Shown: positions 1 to 6,436 of the stretch, in pieces
Layout: each line of letters starts with the position of its first letter
Numbering within the stretch: the first letter of the stretch is position 1
DNA from: an uncultured Holophagaceae bacterium
Lineage (GTDB): Bacteria; Acidobacteriota; Holophagae; Holophagales; Holophagaceae
DNA: 15,679 nt
Assembly (NCBI GenBank): GCA_903927605.1
Contig: CAIYNT010000247.1
Span: 1-15,679 of the forward strand
Direction of reading: 5' to 3'
Program-made: the position numbers and the translations under genes
The notes under the pieces: generated by a model
Databases searched by the model: none
Seen by the model: the letters and a program-made list of their open reading frames with translations, nothing else
What the model was told of the DNA's origin: nothing

Positions 1-1329
1 GGAGCATGGATTGCTCGCGTTGATGGGGCCATCTGCGGGACAGGTGTGCCACTCGTTGATGGTGGTATCGAACTGGATGCCAGGATCGGCACAGGCCCAG
101 GCGGCGTAGTTGATCTTGTTCCAGAGTTCGCGGGCCTTCAGGGTCTTGGCCACCTTGCCATCGATGCGGCGCTTCAGGTTCCAGTTCCCGTCCTTCTCCA
201 GGGCCTGCATGAAGGCATCGGGCACGCGCACGGAGTTGTTGGAGTTCATGCCGCCCACGGTGAGGTAGCCCTCGCCATCCCAGGAGGTGTCGTAGCCCGC
301 CAGATCCCGGGCGAAGTCGCCCTCGGCCAGGCGGCCCAGGCACTGGGTCAGGAAGGCGGGCGGCACGCCCTCGCGCTTGGCGCGGGCCAGGGCCTTGCGC
401 AGGGCCTCATTGGTGTGGGGGTCGGCATCCTTGGTGGTGGAGCCCTCCACGGTCTTGCAGATGGCGTCCCAGTGGCGGCGCACCACGGCGCTGCCCGCGG
501 CCAGCATGGCGACCTTGCGCTCCTCGGTCACCTTCCAGTCGACGAAGGCCTCGATGTCGGGGTGATCCAGATCGAGGCAGACCATCTTGGCGGCGCGGCG
601 CGTGGTGCCACCGCTCTTGATGGCGCCGGCGGCGCGGTCGCCCACGGCCAGGAAGCTCATGAGGCCCGAGCTGCGGCCGCCGCCGGACAGGGGCTCCTCG
701 GAGCCGCGCACCTTGGAGAAGTTGGTGCCGGTGCCGGAGCCGTACTTGAAGATGCGGGCCTCGCGGGTCCACAGATCCATGATGCCGCCCCGGTTCACCA
801 GGTCGTCGGCCACGCTCTGGATGAAGCAGGCGTGCGGCTGGGGCCGCTCATAGGCCGAAGTGGACTGCTGCATCTCGGCGGTGGCCGGATTGACGAAGCT
901 GTGGCCCTGGGCCGGGCCGCTGATGCCGTAGGCGTAGTGCAAGCCAGTGTTGAACCACTGGGGTGAATTGGGCGCGCACATCTGGTTGGCGAGCATGTAG
1001 GTGAGCTCGTCGTAGAAGGCCTGGGCATCCTCGCCGGTCTCGAAGTAGCCGTGGCTCTCGCCCCAGTGCTGCCAGCAGCCCGCCAGGCGGTGGAACACCT
1101 GCCGCGCATCCTTCTCGCCGCTGTTCTGGGCATCGATCCCCTTCCGGCGGAAATATTTCTGCGCCAGGATGTCCACGGCCACCTGGGACCAGGTCTCTGG
1201 CACCATCACGTCCTTGGCCTCGAAGACCACCGTGCCGTCGAGCTTGGAGATGCGGCTGGTCCGTGGAACGAAGGGGATCCCTTCCAGCGGATCGTGACCT
1301 GCCTTCGTGAAGTGGCGGGCGATCTTCAT
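1..1329 (-). CDS. nrdJ: Adenosylcobalamin-dependent (class II) ribonucleotide reductase, N-terminal part
   Basis: Makes deoxyribonucleotides from ribonucleotides with a B12-derived radical, so it works with or without oxygen. The visible 443 residues begin MKIARHFTKAG and contain the family block PRTSRISKLDGTVVFEAKD, then MCAPNSPQWFNTG, whose cysteine is the usual N-terminal partner of the active-site disulfide. The reading frame runs off the window edge inside NASNPCS, the NPCxE motif that carries the radical cysteine with its Asn and Glu partners. The C-terminal half of the barrel and any zinc tail lie outside. The ATG at 1329 is preceded by an AGGAC-type ribosome-binding site about 8 bases upstream. 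The opening resembles the long form of NrdJ known from alphaproteobacteria and acidobacteria, which is inference from the N-terminus only. Transcription points away from the SRP RNA gene. I found no cobalamin riboswitch or convincing NrdR box upstream. Confidence 0.95.
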   Translation of the reverse strand, partial: MKIARHFTKAGHDPLEGIPFVPRTSRISKLDGTVVFEAKDVMVPETWSQVAVDILAQKYFRRKGIDAQNSGEKDARQVFHRLAGCWQHWGESHGYFETGEDAQAFYDELTYMLANQMCAPNSPQWFNTGLHYAYGISGPAQGHSFVNPATAEMQQSTSAYERPQPHACFIQSVADDLVNRGGIMDLWTREARIFKYGSGTGTNFSKVRGSEEPLSGGGRSSGLMSFLAVGDRAAGAIKSGGTTRRAAKMVCLDLDHPDIEAFVDWKVTEERKVAMLAAGSAVVRRHWDAICKTVEGSTTKDADPHTNEALRKALARAKREGVPPAFLTQCLGRLAEGDFARDLAGYDTSWDGEGYLTVGGMNSNNSVRVPDAFMQALEKDGNWNLKRRIDGKVAKTLKARELWNKINYAAWACADPGIQFDTTINEWHTCPADGPINASNPCS

Positions 1330-1573
1330 GTGACTGTCCTGGGCAAGGGGTGAAGAAGGACTGTTCAAAAAAGACGGCCTTCCCGCAGGGCGTACAAAGC
1401 CCTCCCCGGGAGGTGGGGGCTCTAAGCTTACCTCTATGGGTTGTGCCGGGAGACAAGGATGGCCCCAAGATGTAGGGGTGTCAAGGGCCGGTGAGCGGAT
1501 TTTTCCATCGTTGGGGAAGCGCATGGAAATCAGTGACTTTCATCAGGGTGTCCGCCCGCGCCGTGGGCCCGCG

Positions 1574-1604
1574 TTGGCGCTGAGATACCGATCCCGGTTA
1601 GGCT
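1574..1604 (+). promoter_or_regulatory. Candidate promoter of the SRP RNA gene
   Basis: TTGGCG (1574-1579) and TAGGCT (1599-1604) are separated by 19 bases. They would place the transcription start near 1611, where the closing helix of the SRP RNA begins. The spacer is longer than the optimal 17, so this is a positional guess. Confidence 0.3.
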
Positions 1605-1610
1605 GGAAAC

Positions 1611-1705
1611 AAGCCGGGCCCCATGCATCGGGGTGCGATGAACCGGGTCAGGTCGGAAGAAGCAGCCCTAAGTCGTTACCTTGAGTGCCGTGGCAAGCCC
1701 GGCCC
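1611..1705 (+). ncRNA. ffs: Small bacterial signal recognition particle RNA (4.5S type)
   Basis: RNA core of the signal recognition particle; it binds Ffh and helps deliver membrane and secreted proteins to FtsY. The diagnostic apical domain is at 1646-1668: GGTCAGGTC, a GGAA tetraloop, then GAAGCAGCC followed by CTAAG. The flanks fold into one rod: GGG 1645-1647 with CCC 1666-1668; CGAT 1636-1639 with GTCG 1672-1675; GGGGT 1630-1634 with ACCTT 1678-1682; and a closing helix GCCGGGC 1613-1619 with GCCCGGC 1697-1703. Length of about 95 bases matches the small SRP RNA of Gram-negatives, without an Alu domain. The tip is one base pair shorter than the common TCC-GGAA-GGA form. Exact ends are not determined. 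The 3' strand of the closing helix also lies in a large hairpin (1692-1725). Confidence 0.92.
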
Positions 1706-1726
1706 CTTTTGGGGCCAGGCTTGCCA
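1691..1726. repeat. Perfect-looking 15-bp hairpin at the SRP RNA 3' end
   Basis: GGCAAGCCCGGCCCC (1692-1706), loop TTTT (1707-1710), then GGGGCCAGGCTTGCC (1711-1725); one C/A mismatch interrupts the stem. One more T/A pair extends it to 1691 and 1726. It could help end transcription or processing of the SRP RNA, but no T-run follows on the + strand. Its left arm is also the 3' strand of the SRP closing helix, so the two folds compete. Confidence 0.75.
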
Positions 1727-1849
1727 TCGCGCAGGCGGCGCCTGCGCGAATCGGCACTGGCATTCACTCCTAGTGGGTTCCCGCTTCGCAGAGCCCACCG
1801 GGCTCTGCTCCGCGACCCACTGAGGTCGCGCACATGGCAAGCCCGGCCC
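1706..1849. repeat. Hairpin-rich non-coding element bounded by a 15-bp direct repeat
   Basis: TGGCAAGCCCGGCCC occurs at 1691-1705 (the SRP RNA 3' end) and again at 1835-1849. Between the copies are an inverted copy (1711-1726), a palindrome with 11-bp arms at 1727-1749 (CGCGCAGGCG around one G), and a roughly 50-base stem-loop at 1772-1821. That stem-loop has outer arms AGTGGGT/ACCCACT and an inner stem CAGAGCCC/GGGCTCTG closed by a 3-base ACC loop. No convincing protein is encoded here. It looks like a small non-autonomous repeat (REP or MITE style) or an att-like duplication of the RNA gene end. The identity of the family is unknown to me. Confidence 0.6.
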
Positions 1850-1885
1850 TGTGTTCCGGCCGAGCGTTCAAAGAGCAGCCAAATT

Positions 1886-1900
1886 AGACAATCATTGTCT
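1886..1900. promoter_or_regulatory. Short palindrome AGACAAT-C-ATTGTCT after the DUF2400 gene
   Basis: Perfect 7-bp inverted repeat around one C, 4 bases beyond the stop codon of the leftward DUF2400 gene. On the minus strand it is followed by AATTT. It may be a weak terminator stem or a protein-binding palindrome; nothing visible decides between them. Confidence 0.35.
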
Positions 1901-1903
1901 TTT

Positions 1904-2776
1904 CTATCTCCGGATCTGCGCAGCGGATTCCGAGCCCGCCCGGCACACCGAGTACAAGGGACACTCCTCACAGGTGCTGCGTTTACGCACGCCGGGACAA
2001 TCGCCGAGGATGCCGAGGTGGCTGAGGGCGAAGTCGTACCGGAGTGGGTCGGCGGGATCGAGGCGGCGCAGGGCTTCGGTGATCTCGAGGGCCATCTTCC
2101 CGTCCGCCGTGGCCCGGTGGCTGAGGCCGATGAAGCGCGATACGCGGGCCACATGGGTGTCAAGGGGGATGATCAGCCGATCCGCGGGGTAGCGGGTCCA
2201 GAGGCCGAGGTCGGGCCAGCCGGTTCGCACCATCCAGCGGAGGAACATCCGCCAGCGCTTGCAGGCGGCGCCTTCCAGGGGATCGGGCAGGGAGAAGCGG
2301 GTGCCATAGGTGGCCGGGAGTTCCGTGCGCAGGCGCTGGACCAGGCGGGATAGCACCTCCTCGGGCGCTTCACCGAGGCCCGGAAGGAGATGGGGCTCCA
2401 GGCCCTGGCCGCTCTCCCGGTCGAGCTGCTGCCAGGCCAGCAACCAGGCCACGAGATCGGGGCCGGTATGGAAGCGCCAGGTCCAGGAGGCCAGGGCCGA
2501 GGAAAGTCCCTTCCGGGCCGCCGGAGCGGAGCGTTCCCGAAGCCAGGCCGCAGGCCGGCCTCCAAGGGGGGCCAGGGCGGCCCGGATGGCGCGGATCATC
2601 GGATCCACGCGTCCGTAGGCCAGGTGGGCGGCCACGAAGGCGGCGACCTCGCGGTCCAGGGGTGCCTCGTAGGAGAGAGGAACGCCCAGGGGATCCCGAT
2701 CCAGTGCGCCGGCCGTGTCGTACCGCTCGCAGAGCCCATCCAGGCGTGCCTTCAAGGCAAAGGTCGAGGTCCCCAT
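1904..2776 (-). CDS. TIGR02757/DUF2400 family protein, endonuclease III-like with probable [4Fe-4S] cluster
   Basis: 290 residues. The family is uncharacterised. Recognised by ACKRWRMFLRWMVR near the middle, then LIIPLDTHVARVSRFIGL and DFALSHLGILG. The PLDTHV block (Asp206) resembles the VDTHV/I block of endonuclease III and MutY glycosylases, which holds their catalytic Asp. The C-terminus has C260-X8-C269-X2-C272-X5-C278, very close to the C-X6-C-X2-C-X5-C cluster ligand set of endonuclease III. The classic LPGVGxKTA helix-hairpin-helix with the catalytic Lys is not visible. My inference is a DNA-binding or repair protein of the HhH-GPD superfamily lacking or altering the glycosylase lysine. 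The ATG at 2776 is the first codon of a family-like N-terminus. It is a single gene, divergent from the small basic protein at 2916. Confidence 0.88.
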   Translation of the reverse strand: MGTSTFALKARLDGLCERYDTAGALDRDPLGVPLSYEAPLDREVAAFVAAHLAYGRVDPMIRAIRAALAPLGGRPAAWLRERSAPAARKGLSSALASWTWRFHTGPDLVAWLLAWQQLDRESGQGLEPHLLPGLGEAPEEVLSRLVQRLRTELPATYGTRFSLPDPLEGAACKRWRMFLRWMVRTGWPDLGLWTRYPADRLIIPLDTHVARVSRFIGLSHRATADGKMALEITEALRRLDPADPLRYDFALSHLGILGDCPGVRKRSTCEECPLYSVCRAGSESAAQIRR

Positions 2777-2915
2777 GGCGTCAGTCTCCCAGGAGCCGCA
2801 ATCCCCATCCGGCGAAAAAACCGCATACCACAGCTAAAATCACTATGTAGATGAAGGACCTCCGGCTAGGCTAATCAGTGGTGGCCCGTGGCCCCTTCTG
2901 GAGAAATAACCGCAC

Positions 2916-3317
2916 ATGATGAACCTGCGTGGCCTTGGCAACCTGGCGAAGATCCTTGAAGAAGCAGCAAAACCCGATTCCGTGTTGCGGGAAGACCGAG
3001 AGAAGCCCAAGCCCAAGGTTCTCAAGAAGGGAGAGAAGACCGGAAACATCCGCGTCATGGATCCCAAGCGGAAGGTCTGGTACGAAAAGCGCCTGAAAGA
3101 GATCACTACCAAGAGCGCCGCACCCGAAGGCCAAGCCTCGGGCCCTGTGAGCGCCCCGGTGATTCCAGCGGCTCCCGCCCTGGCGAAGACCGTGGCTTCC
3201 AAACTGGGTGGCTCATTGTTGCAGACCCTGGCCGCCGCCAAGGATGCGAAGCCCAAGGTCGAGGGTCAGAAGCGATCAGAAGCTTGGCGCCGCAAGCCCG
3301 GCGAATCGATCTTCTAG
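2916..3317 (+). CDS. Small basic, probably disordered hypothetical protein
   Basis: 133 residues, not recognised. The first third is charged and lysine-rich (EDREKPKPKVLKKGEKTG). A short aromatic-basic block, NIRVMDPKRKVWYEKRLKEI, at about residues 44-63 is the only part that looks folded. An Ala/Pro linker (about 70-93) follows, then a short helix-like stretch LAKTVASKLGGSLLQTLAAAK and a basic tail. There is no signal peptide or membrane segment. GGAG at 2900-2903 lies 12 bases before the first of two adjacent ATG codons; I chose the first. The gene stands alone between divergent and convergent neighbours and ends just before an intrinsic terminator, which supports it being real. The composition suggests nucleic-acid or ribosome binding, but that is a guess. 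Confidence 0.75.
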   Translation: MMNLRGLGNLAKILEEAAKPDSVLREDREKPKPKVLKKGEKTGNIRVMDPKRKVWYEKRLKEITTKSAAPEGQASGPVSAPVIPAAPALAKTVASKLGGSLLQTLAAAKDAKPKVEGQKRSEAWRRKPGESIF

Positions 3318-3332
3318 GGCTCTAGGCTGTAG
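3317..3332 (+). repeat. GCTGTAG-type heptamers at the stop codon
   Basis: Directly after the TAG stop (3315-3317) come GCTCTAG and GCTGTAG in tandem (3319-3332). The second places another TAG in frame (3330-3332). GGCTGTAGGT (3325-3334) is the exact inverse of ACCTACAGCC at 3417-3426, so the two could pair around the terminator. Confidence 0.5.
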
Positions 3333-3344
3333 GTTCAATTCGAG

Positions 3345-3373
3345 GCGGCCCTTTCGGGCCGCTTCTTCATTTT
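3345..3373 (+). terminator. Rho-independent terminator
   Basis: GCGGCCC (3345-3351), loop TTTC, GGGCCGC (3356-3362), then TTCTTCATTTT. The T-rich tail is on the + strand only, so it ends the 2916-3317 transcript. Confidence 0.85.
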
Positions 3374-3404
3374 GGGGTTGGGCCCGAGTGGGGGGTGAAT
3401 CGCC

Positions 3405-3432
3405 CCATAGCCCACGACCTACAGCCCGCAGC
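3405..3432 (-). repeat. GCTGTAG-type heptamers across the stop codon
   Basis: Read on the minus strand, four consecutive 7-base units: GCTGCGG, GCTGTAG, GTCGTGG, GCTATGG. The TAG inside the second unit is the stop codon of the leftward gene ending at 3419. Confidence 0.5.
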
Positions 3433-3928
3433 CAGTCGGGGCCTGAATTTTGTATTTCCTCCCGATCCAGGTCGTGGCCAGTGGCCGTTCAAGCCTGCCT
3501 TCGCGCAGGTCGCCTAGGGTGAGGAGGCCGAGATCCAACACGGGTGTGGTGCCGTCGAGGGCGCCCTCCTGGAGCCGGATCTCGAGTTCTGGGCGAGGGA
3601 TGGCCTGGAGGCCGTCCGCCAAGCGCACGAGGACAGTCTGGGGATCCTCCAATGGCAGGCCGAGGCGCGCGGTGATCTGGCTCACGCCGCGCAGCATGCC
3701 ATCGATGGCGCAACCCGAAGGTTGCGCAGCCAGAGTGGGCTCGGCCACGGCAAGGAGGCGGTGCTCGAGCAGAGCCCAGGCCCCGGCGTACTGCACGCCC
3801 TTGTGCCGCCAGCGGCCCAGGAGCCCATCCATCTCCGGCGCCAGCACCGAGGCCTCCGTGGGCTGCGCCAGGGCGAGCAACCAGAGGCGGGCCTCATCGG
3901 GCAGGGCTGAAAAGGCGGTCAGGGACAT
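3419..3928 (-). CDS. Conserved hypothetical protein with GCAID motif
   Basis: 169 residues from the ATG at 3928. This start has GGAG five bases upstream; an upstream in-frame ATG at 3952 has no ribosome-binding site. The sequence is hydrophobic-acidic and looks like a soluble folded protein, with no signal peptide. The middle block AAQPSGCAIDGMLRGVSQI resembles the SGCSID block of a small Bacteroidetes family often mislabelled as ABC transporter ATPase. I see no Walker motifs, so that label should not be transferred. The C-terminus has TTWIGRKYKI. Function is unknown. It is divergent from hemH with a 121-base gap, and convergent with the small basic protein upstream in the window. Confidence 0.75.
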   Translation of the reverse strand: MSLTAFSALPDEARLWLLALAQPTEASVLAPEMDGLLGRWRHKGVQYAGAWALLEHRLLAVAEPTLAAQPSGCAIDGMLRGVSQITARLGLPLEDPQTVLVRLADGLQAIPRPELEIRLQEGALDGTTPVLDLGLLTLGDLREGRLERPLATTWIGRKYKIQAPTGCGL

Positions 3929-3990
3929 GGCGACTCCGGGTTGGCAGTCCATGAGATGCCGCCGCAGCCCGATTCATTTCCTGTTCAGAC

Positions 3991-4007
3991 AAGCCTTGTC
4001 CAGGCTT
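3991..4007. promoter_or_regulatory. Inverted repeat between the 3928 gene and hemH
   Basis: AAGCCT-TGTCC-AGGCTT, 6-bp arms with a 5-base centre, in the divergent intergenic region about 43 bases before hemH. It is placed where an operator could act on hemH. It does not match a Fur or Irr box that I recognise. Confidence 0.3.
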
Positions 4008-4049
4008 CCGTGACGAAAGTACGCAGGTCTCTCGCTAAAGTGGAAGACG

Positions 4050-4997
4050 ATGCGAGACACGGCGATCCTGCTCCTGAACCTTGGCGGTCCGACGAATCTG
4101 GACCAAGTGGAACCCTTCCTGGCGGCCCTGTTCGGCGACCGGGAACTCATCCGGCTGCCCTGTCCGGCCTGGCTGCAACCGCCCTTTGCACGGCTCATCG
4201 CGAAGCTGCGGGCCCCCGGCGCCAAGAGGCGCTACGCGGAAATTGGCGGAGGCTCTCCGCTGCTGCGTGAAAGCGCCTTCCAGGCCTCGGCCCTGCGGGC
4301 GGCCCTTCGCGCCGCAGGTCGCGACGAGGCCGTGAAGCTCTGCTTCCGCAGCGCTTCGCCACGGGCCGCAGGGTTGCTGCAGGCCTTGAAGCGGGACGGC
4401 ATCCAGAAGCTCGTGCCGGTGACACTCTACCCCCACGATTGTCGCGCCACCACGGGGTCGAGCCTGCGGGAACTCGCCATCGAGGCGACCAAGGCCGGCC
4501 TGGAGATTCTGCCCGGCGTGGACCACTACGCCACGGATCCGGACTACCTGACTGCGCTGGAAGCGCCCCTTCGCGCCGCCTTGAAGGAGCTGCCGGAAGC
4601 CACGGTGATCTTCAGCGCCCACAGCCTGCCCGTGCGCCAGATCGAAGCCGGGGATCCCTACGAGACGGAGATCCACGCCACCCGCGATGCGCTGATGGCG
4701 CGCATCGGCGACCTCCCGGGTGGCTACCTGCTGGCCTATCAGAGCCGCACGGGGCCCGTACGCTGGTTGGAGCCGCCGCTGAAGGCCGTGCTGGAAGCCA
4801 TGGGTGGCAAGGATGTCATCGTGGTGCCCATGAGCTTCGTCAGTGAGCACATCGAGACCCTGCACGAGCTCGACATCGAATACCGCCATGTGGCCGACAA
4901 GGCCGGCATCCGGAATTACCGCCGCGTGGCCGCTCCCGGCACCGACCCCGCCTACATCCGCTGCCTCACCCGGCGCGTTCTGGAGATCCTCCCATGA
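4050..4997 (+). CDS. hemH: Ferrochelatase (proto- or coproporphyrin)
   Basis: Inserts Fe2+ into the porphyrin ring. 315 residues, the usual bacterial length. It opens with AILLLNLGGPTN, the family start. The catalytic His is H191 in FSAHSLP. The metal-path acidic residues sit in SEHIETLHELDIEY (E269, E273, D275). YQSRTGPVRWLEPP matches the conserved YQSxxGPxxWLxP block. One local oddity: the usual LYPQYSxxTxGS reads LYPHDCRATTGSS. There is no C-terminal Fe-S cysteine set. GGAAG lies just before the ATG at 4050. The last codon and stop overlap the next start (ATGA at 4994-4997), so hemH and hemY are translationally coupled. The sequence alone does not settle which porphyrin it uses. Confidence 0.95.
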   Translation: MRDTAILLLNLGGPTNLDQVEPFLAALFGDRELIRLPCPAWLQPPFARLIAKLRAPGAKRRYAEIGGGSPLLRESAFQASALRAALRAAGRDEAVKLCFRSASPRAAGLLQALKRDGIQKLVPVTLYPHDCRATTGSSLRELAIEATKAGLEILPGVDHYATDPDYLTALEAPLRAALKELPEATVIFSAHSLPVRQIEAGDPYETEIHATRDALMARIGDLPGGYLLAYQSRTGPVRWLEPPLKAVLEAMGGKDVIVVPMSFVSEHIETLHELDIEYRHVADKAGIRNYRRVAAPGTDPAYIRCLTRRVLEILP

Positions 4998-6268
4998 GCA
5001 CCTTGATCCTCGGCGGCGGCGTGACGGGTCTGGCTGCGGCCTGGCACCTCCAGCAGCGCGGCGAGGCCGTCGAAGTATGGGAAGCCGGTGCCAGTGTCGG
5101 TGGCTGGATGAAGACCCTGCCCTGGGAGGGCGGCCACGTTGAAACGGGCCCCCAGGGTGTGCTCTGGCAGAAGGGCACGGCCGTGGACCGCCTCTTCAGC
5201 GCCATCGACCTGCCCTTCCGGTCGCCGGGCACTGGAGCCCGCTGGGTGGGGAAGGGCGGGCGGCTCATCCCGGTGCCGGCTTCGCCTCCGGCCCTGATGT
5301 TCTCGTCCCTGATGACGCTGGGCGCGAAGCTCCGCATGATGGCCGAACCCTTCATTCCGGTGCGAGGAGCTGAGCCCGAAGAAGGCCTGTCCGCCTTCAT
5401 CGAACGGCGCCTGGGCCGCGGCGTGGCCACGGAGTTGCTGCCGGCCATGGTGGCGGGCGTGCTGGCAGCACCTGCGGACATCCTCTCGGTGGATGCCATC
5501 CCCAAGCTCCGCCAGTGGGAAGCCACCGGCAGCCTGGTCAACGGCATCCGCAAGAGTGGTGTGAGCCACATGGTGGTGCCCGAAGGCGGCATGGGCCAGC
5601 TGCCCCTCCGGCTTGCGGCGAACCTGCCTCCGGTTCGCACCGGTCTTCGCGCGGAGCGACTGGAAGTGCTGGCGGACCGGCGCTGGAAGGTGAGTGGTGG
5701 GGGCGAAGGGCGCGAAGCGGATCGCGTGGTGCTGGCTCTGCCCGCTTATGAAGCCGCGGTGTTGCTTGGTCCGGTGGCAACGCAAAGTGCGGCAGCCCTG
5801 GCGGCTGTCCCCTACACGTCCGTGGACCTCTGGCACAGCCGCCATTCGCCCCTGCCGGAGCTCAAGGACAGCTTCGGTTTTCTCATCCATCCCCCGGAAG
5901 GCCGCGGGTATCTGGGTTCGCTCGTGCCGTCCTGGATGGATCCCCAGAGCGCACCTGGCGGCCTCATGCAGCTGCGCAGCTTCATCGGCGGCGCCTTCGG
6001 CAAGTCTGCGGATCTCGAAACCTGGGAGGGCATCCAGGCCCGGCTGAAGCATTGGATTCCCGCCCTCGGCGAGACCGTGGCGGTTCGGCACGAGCTGGCG
6101 GAACGCGCGATCCCGCGTCCTGAGGTGGGGCACCGAGCGCGGGTGAAGGCCGCGCTGGAGGGGCTCCCCGCAGGACTGGATTGGCTCAGCAACGCGCGCT
6201 TCGGACCGGGCGTGCGCGACATCCTGGAAGGCCTGGAGGCGTGGATCGGCCAGAAAAACACCAGCTGA
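4994..6268 (+). CDS. hemY: FAD-dependent protoporphyrinogen/coproporphyrinogen oxidase
   Basis: Oxidises the porphyrinogen to porphyrin next to ferrochelatase, normally with O2 as acceptor. 424 residues. The N-terminal FAD-binding fold is LILGGGVTGLAAAWHL, with Glu30 ending the second strand (VEVWEA). GWMKT and HVETGPQGVLW follow as in the family. The C-terminal segment GLDWLSNARFGPGVRDIL corresponds to the GLYLAGNxxxGVGxxDCI motif that closes over FAD, with the motif diverged. It is slightly shorter than typical HemY (about 450-470). The start overlaps the hemH stop by four bases. Whether the true substrate is coproporphyrinogen III (CgoX pathway) or protoporphyrinogen IX cannot be read from the sequence. 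A weak stem (GCTTGCC/GGCAGGC, 6307-6324) follows without a T-run, so no terminator is claimed. Confidence 0.9.
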   Translation: MSTLILGGGVTGLAAAWHLQQRGEAVEVWEAGASVGGWMKTLPWEGGHVETGPQGVLWQKGTAVDRLFSAIDLPFRSPGTGARWVGKGGRLIPVPASPPALMFSSLMTLGAKLRMMAEPFIPVRGAEPEEGLSAFIERRLGRGVATELLPAMVAGVLAAPADILSVDAIPKLRQWEATGSLVNGIRKSGVSHMVVPEGGMGQLPLRLAANLPPVRTGLRAERLEVLADRRWKVSGGGEGREADRVVLALPAYEAAVLLGPVATQSAAALAAVPYTSVDLWHSRHSPLPELKDSFGFLIHPPEGRGYLGSLVPSWMDPQSAPGGLMQLRSFIGGAFGKSADLETWEGIQARLKHWIPALGETVAVRHELAERAIPRPEVGHRARVKAALEGLPAGLDWLSNARFGPGVRDILEGLEAWIGQKNTS

Positions 6269-6436
6269 CTTGATTCCGAGTTTTCCGCAGGGGCCATGAA
6301 TGGGGGGCTTGCCGTCAGGCAGGCTGATTGTAAGAAATTGTGGGCGGGAACGCGTCCAGCCAAGCCTGGCGTTGTTGCAGAATGGTGAGTCAAGCCTCTG
6401 AATCGCCTCAACAACCCATCCACTTAGGGCGCAATC

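Noticed and set aside
46..966. 306-codon open frame on the + strand opposite nrdJ
   Set aside because: Ala/Gly-rich mirror of the NrdJ reading frame.
1425..1456. Possible nrdJ promoter (TTGTCT and TAAGCT on the minus strand)
   Set aside because: Spacing of 20 bases and a weak match; also no NrdR box or B12 riboswitch seen.
1436..1684. 82-codon open frame on the + strand
   Set aside because: Runs through the SRP RNA gene; translation has no protein-like features.
6307..6324. Stem GCTTGCC/GGCAGGC after hemY as a terminator
   Set aside because: No T-run follows and one pair is a wobble.
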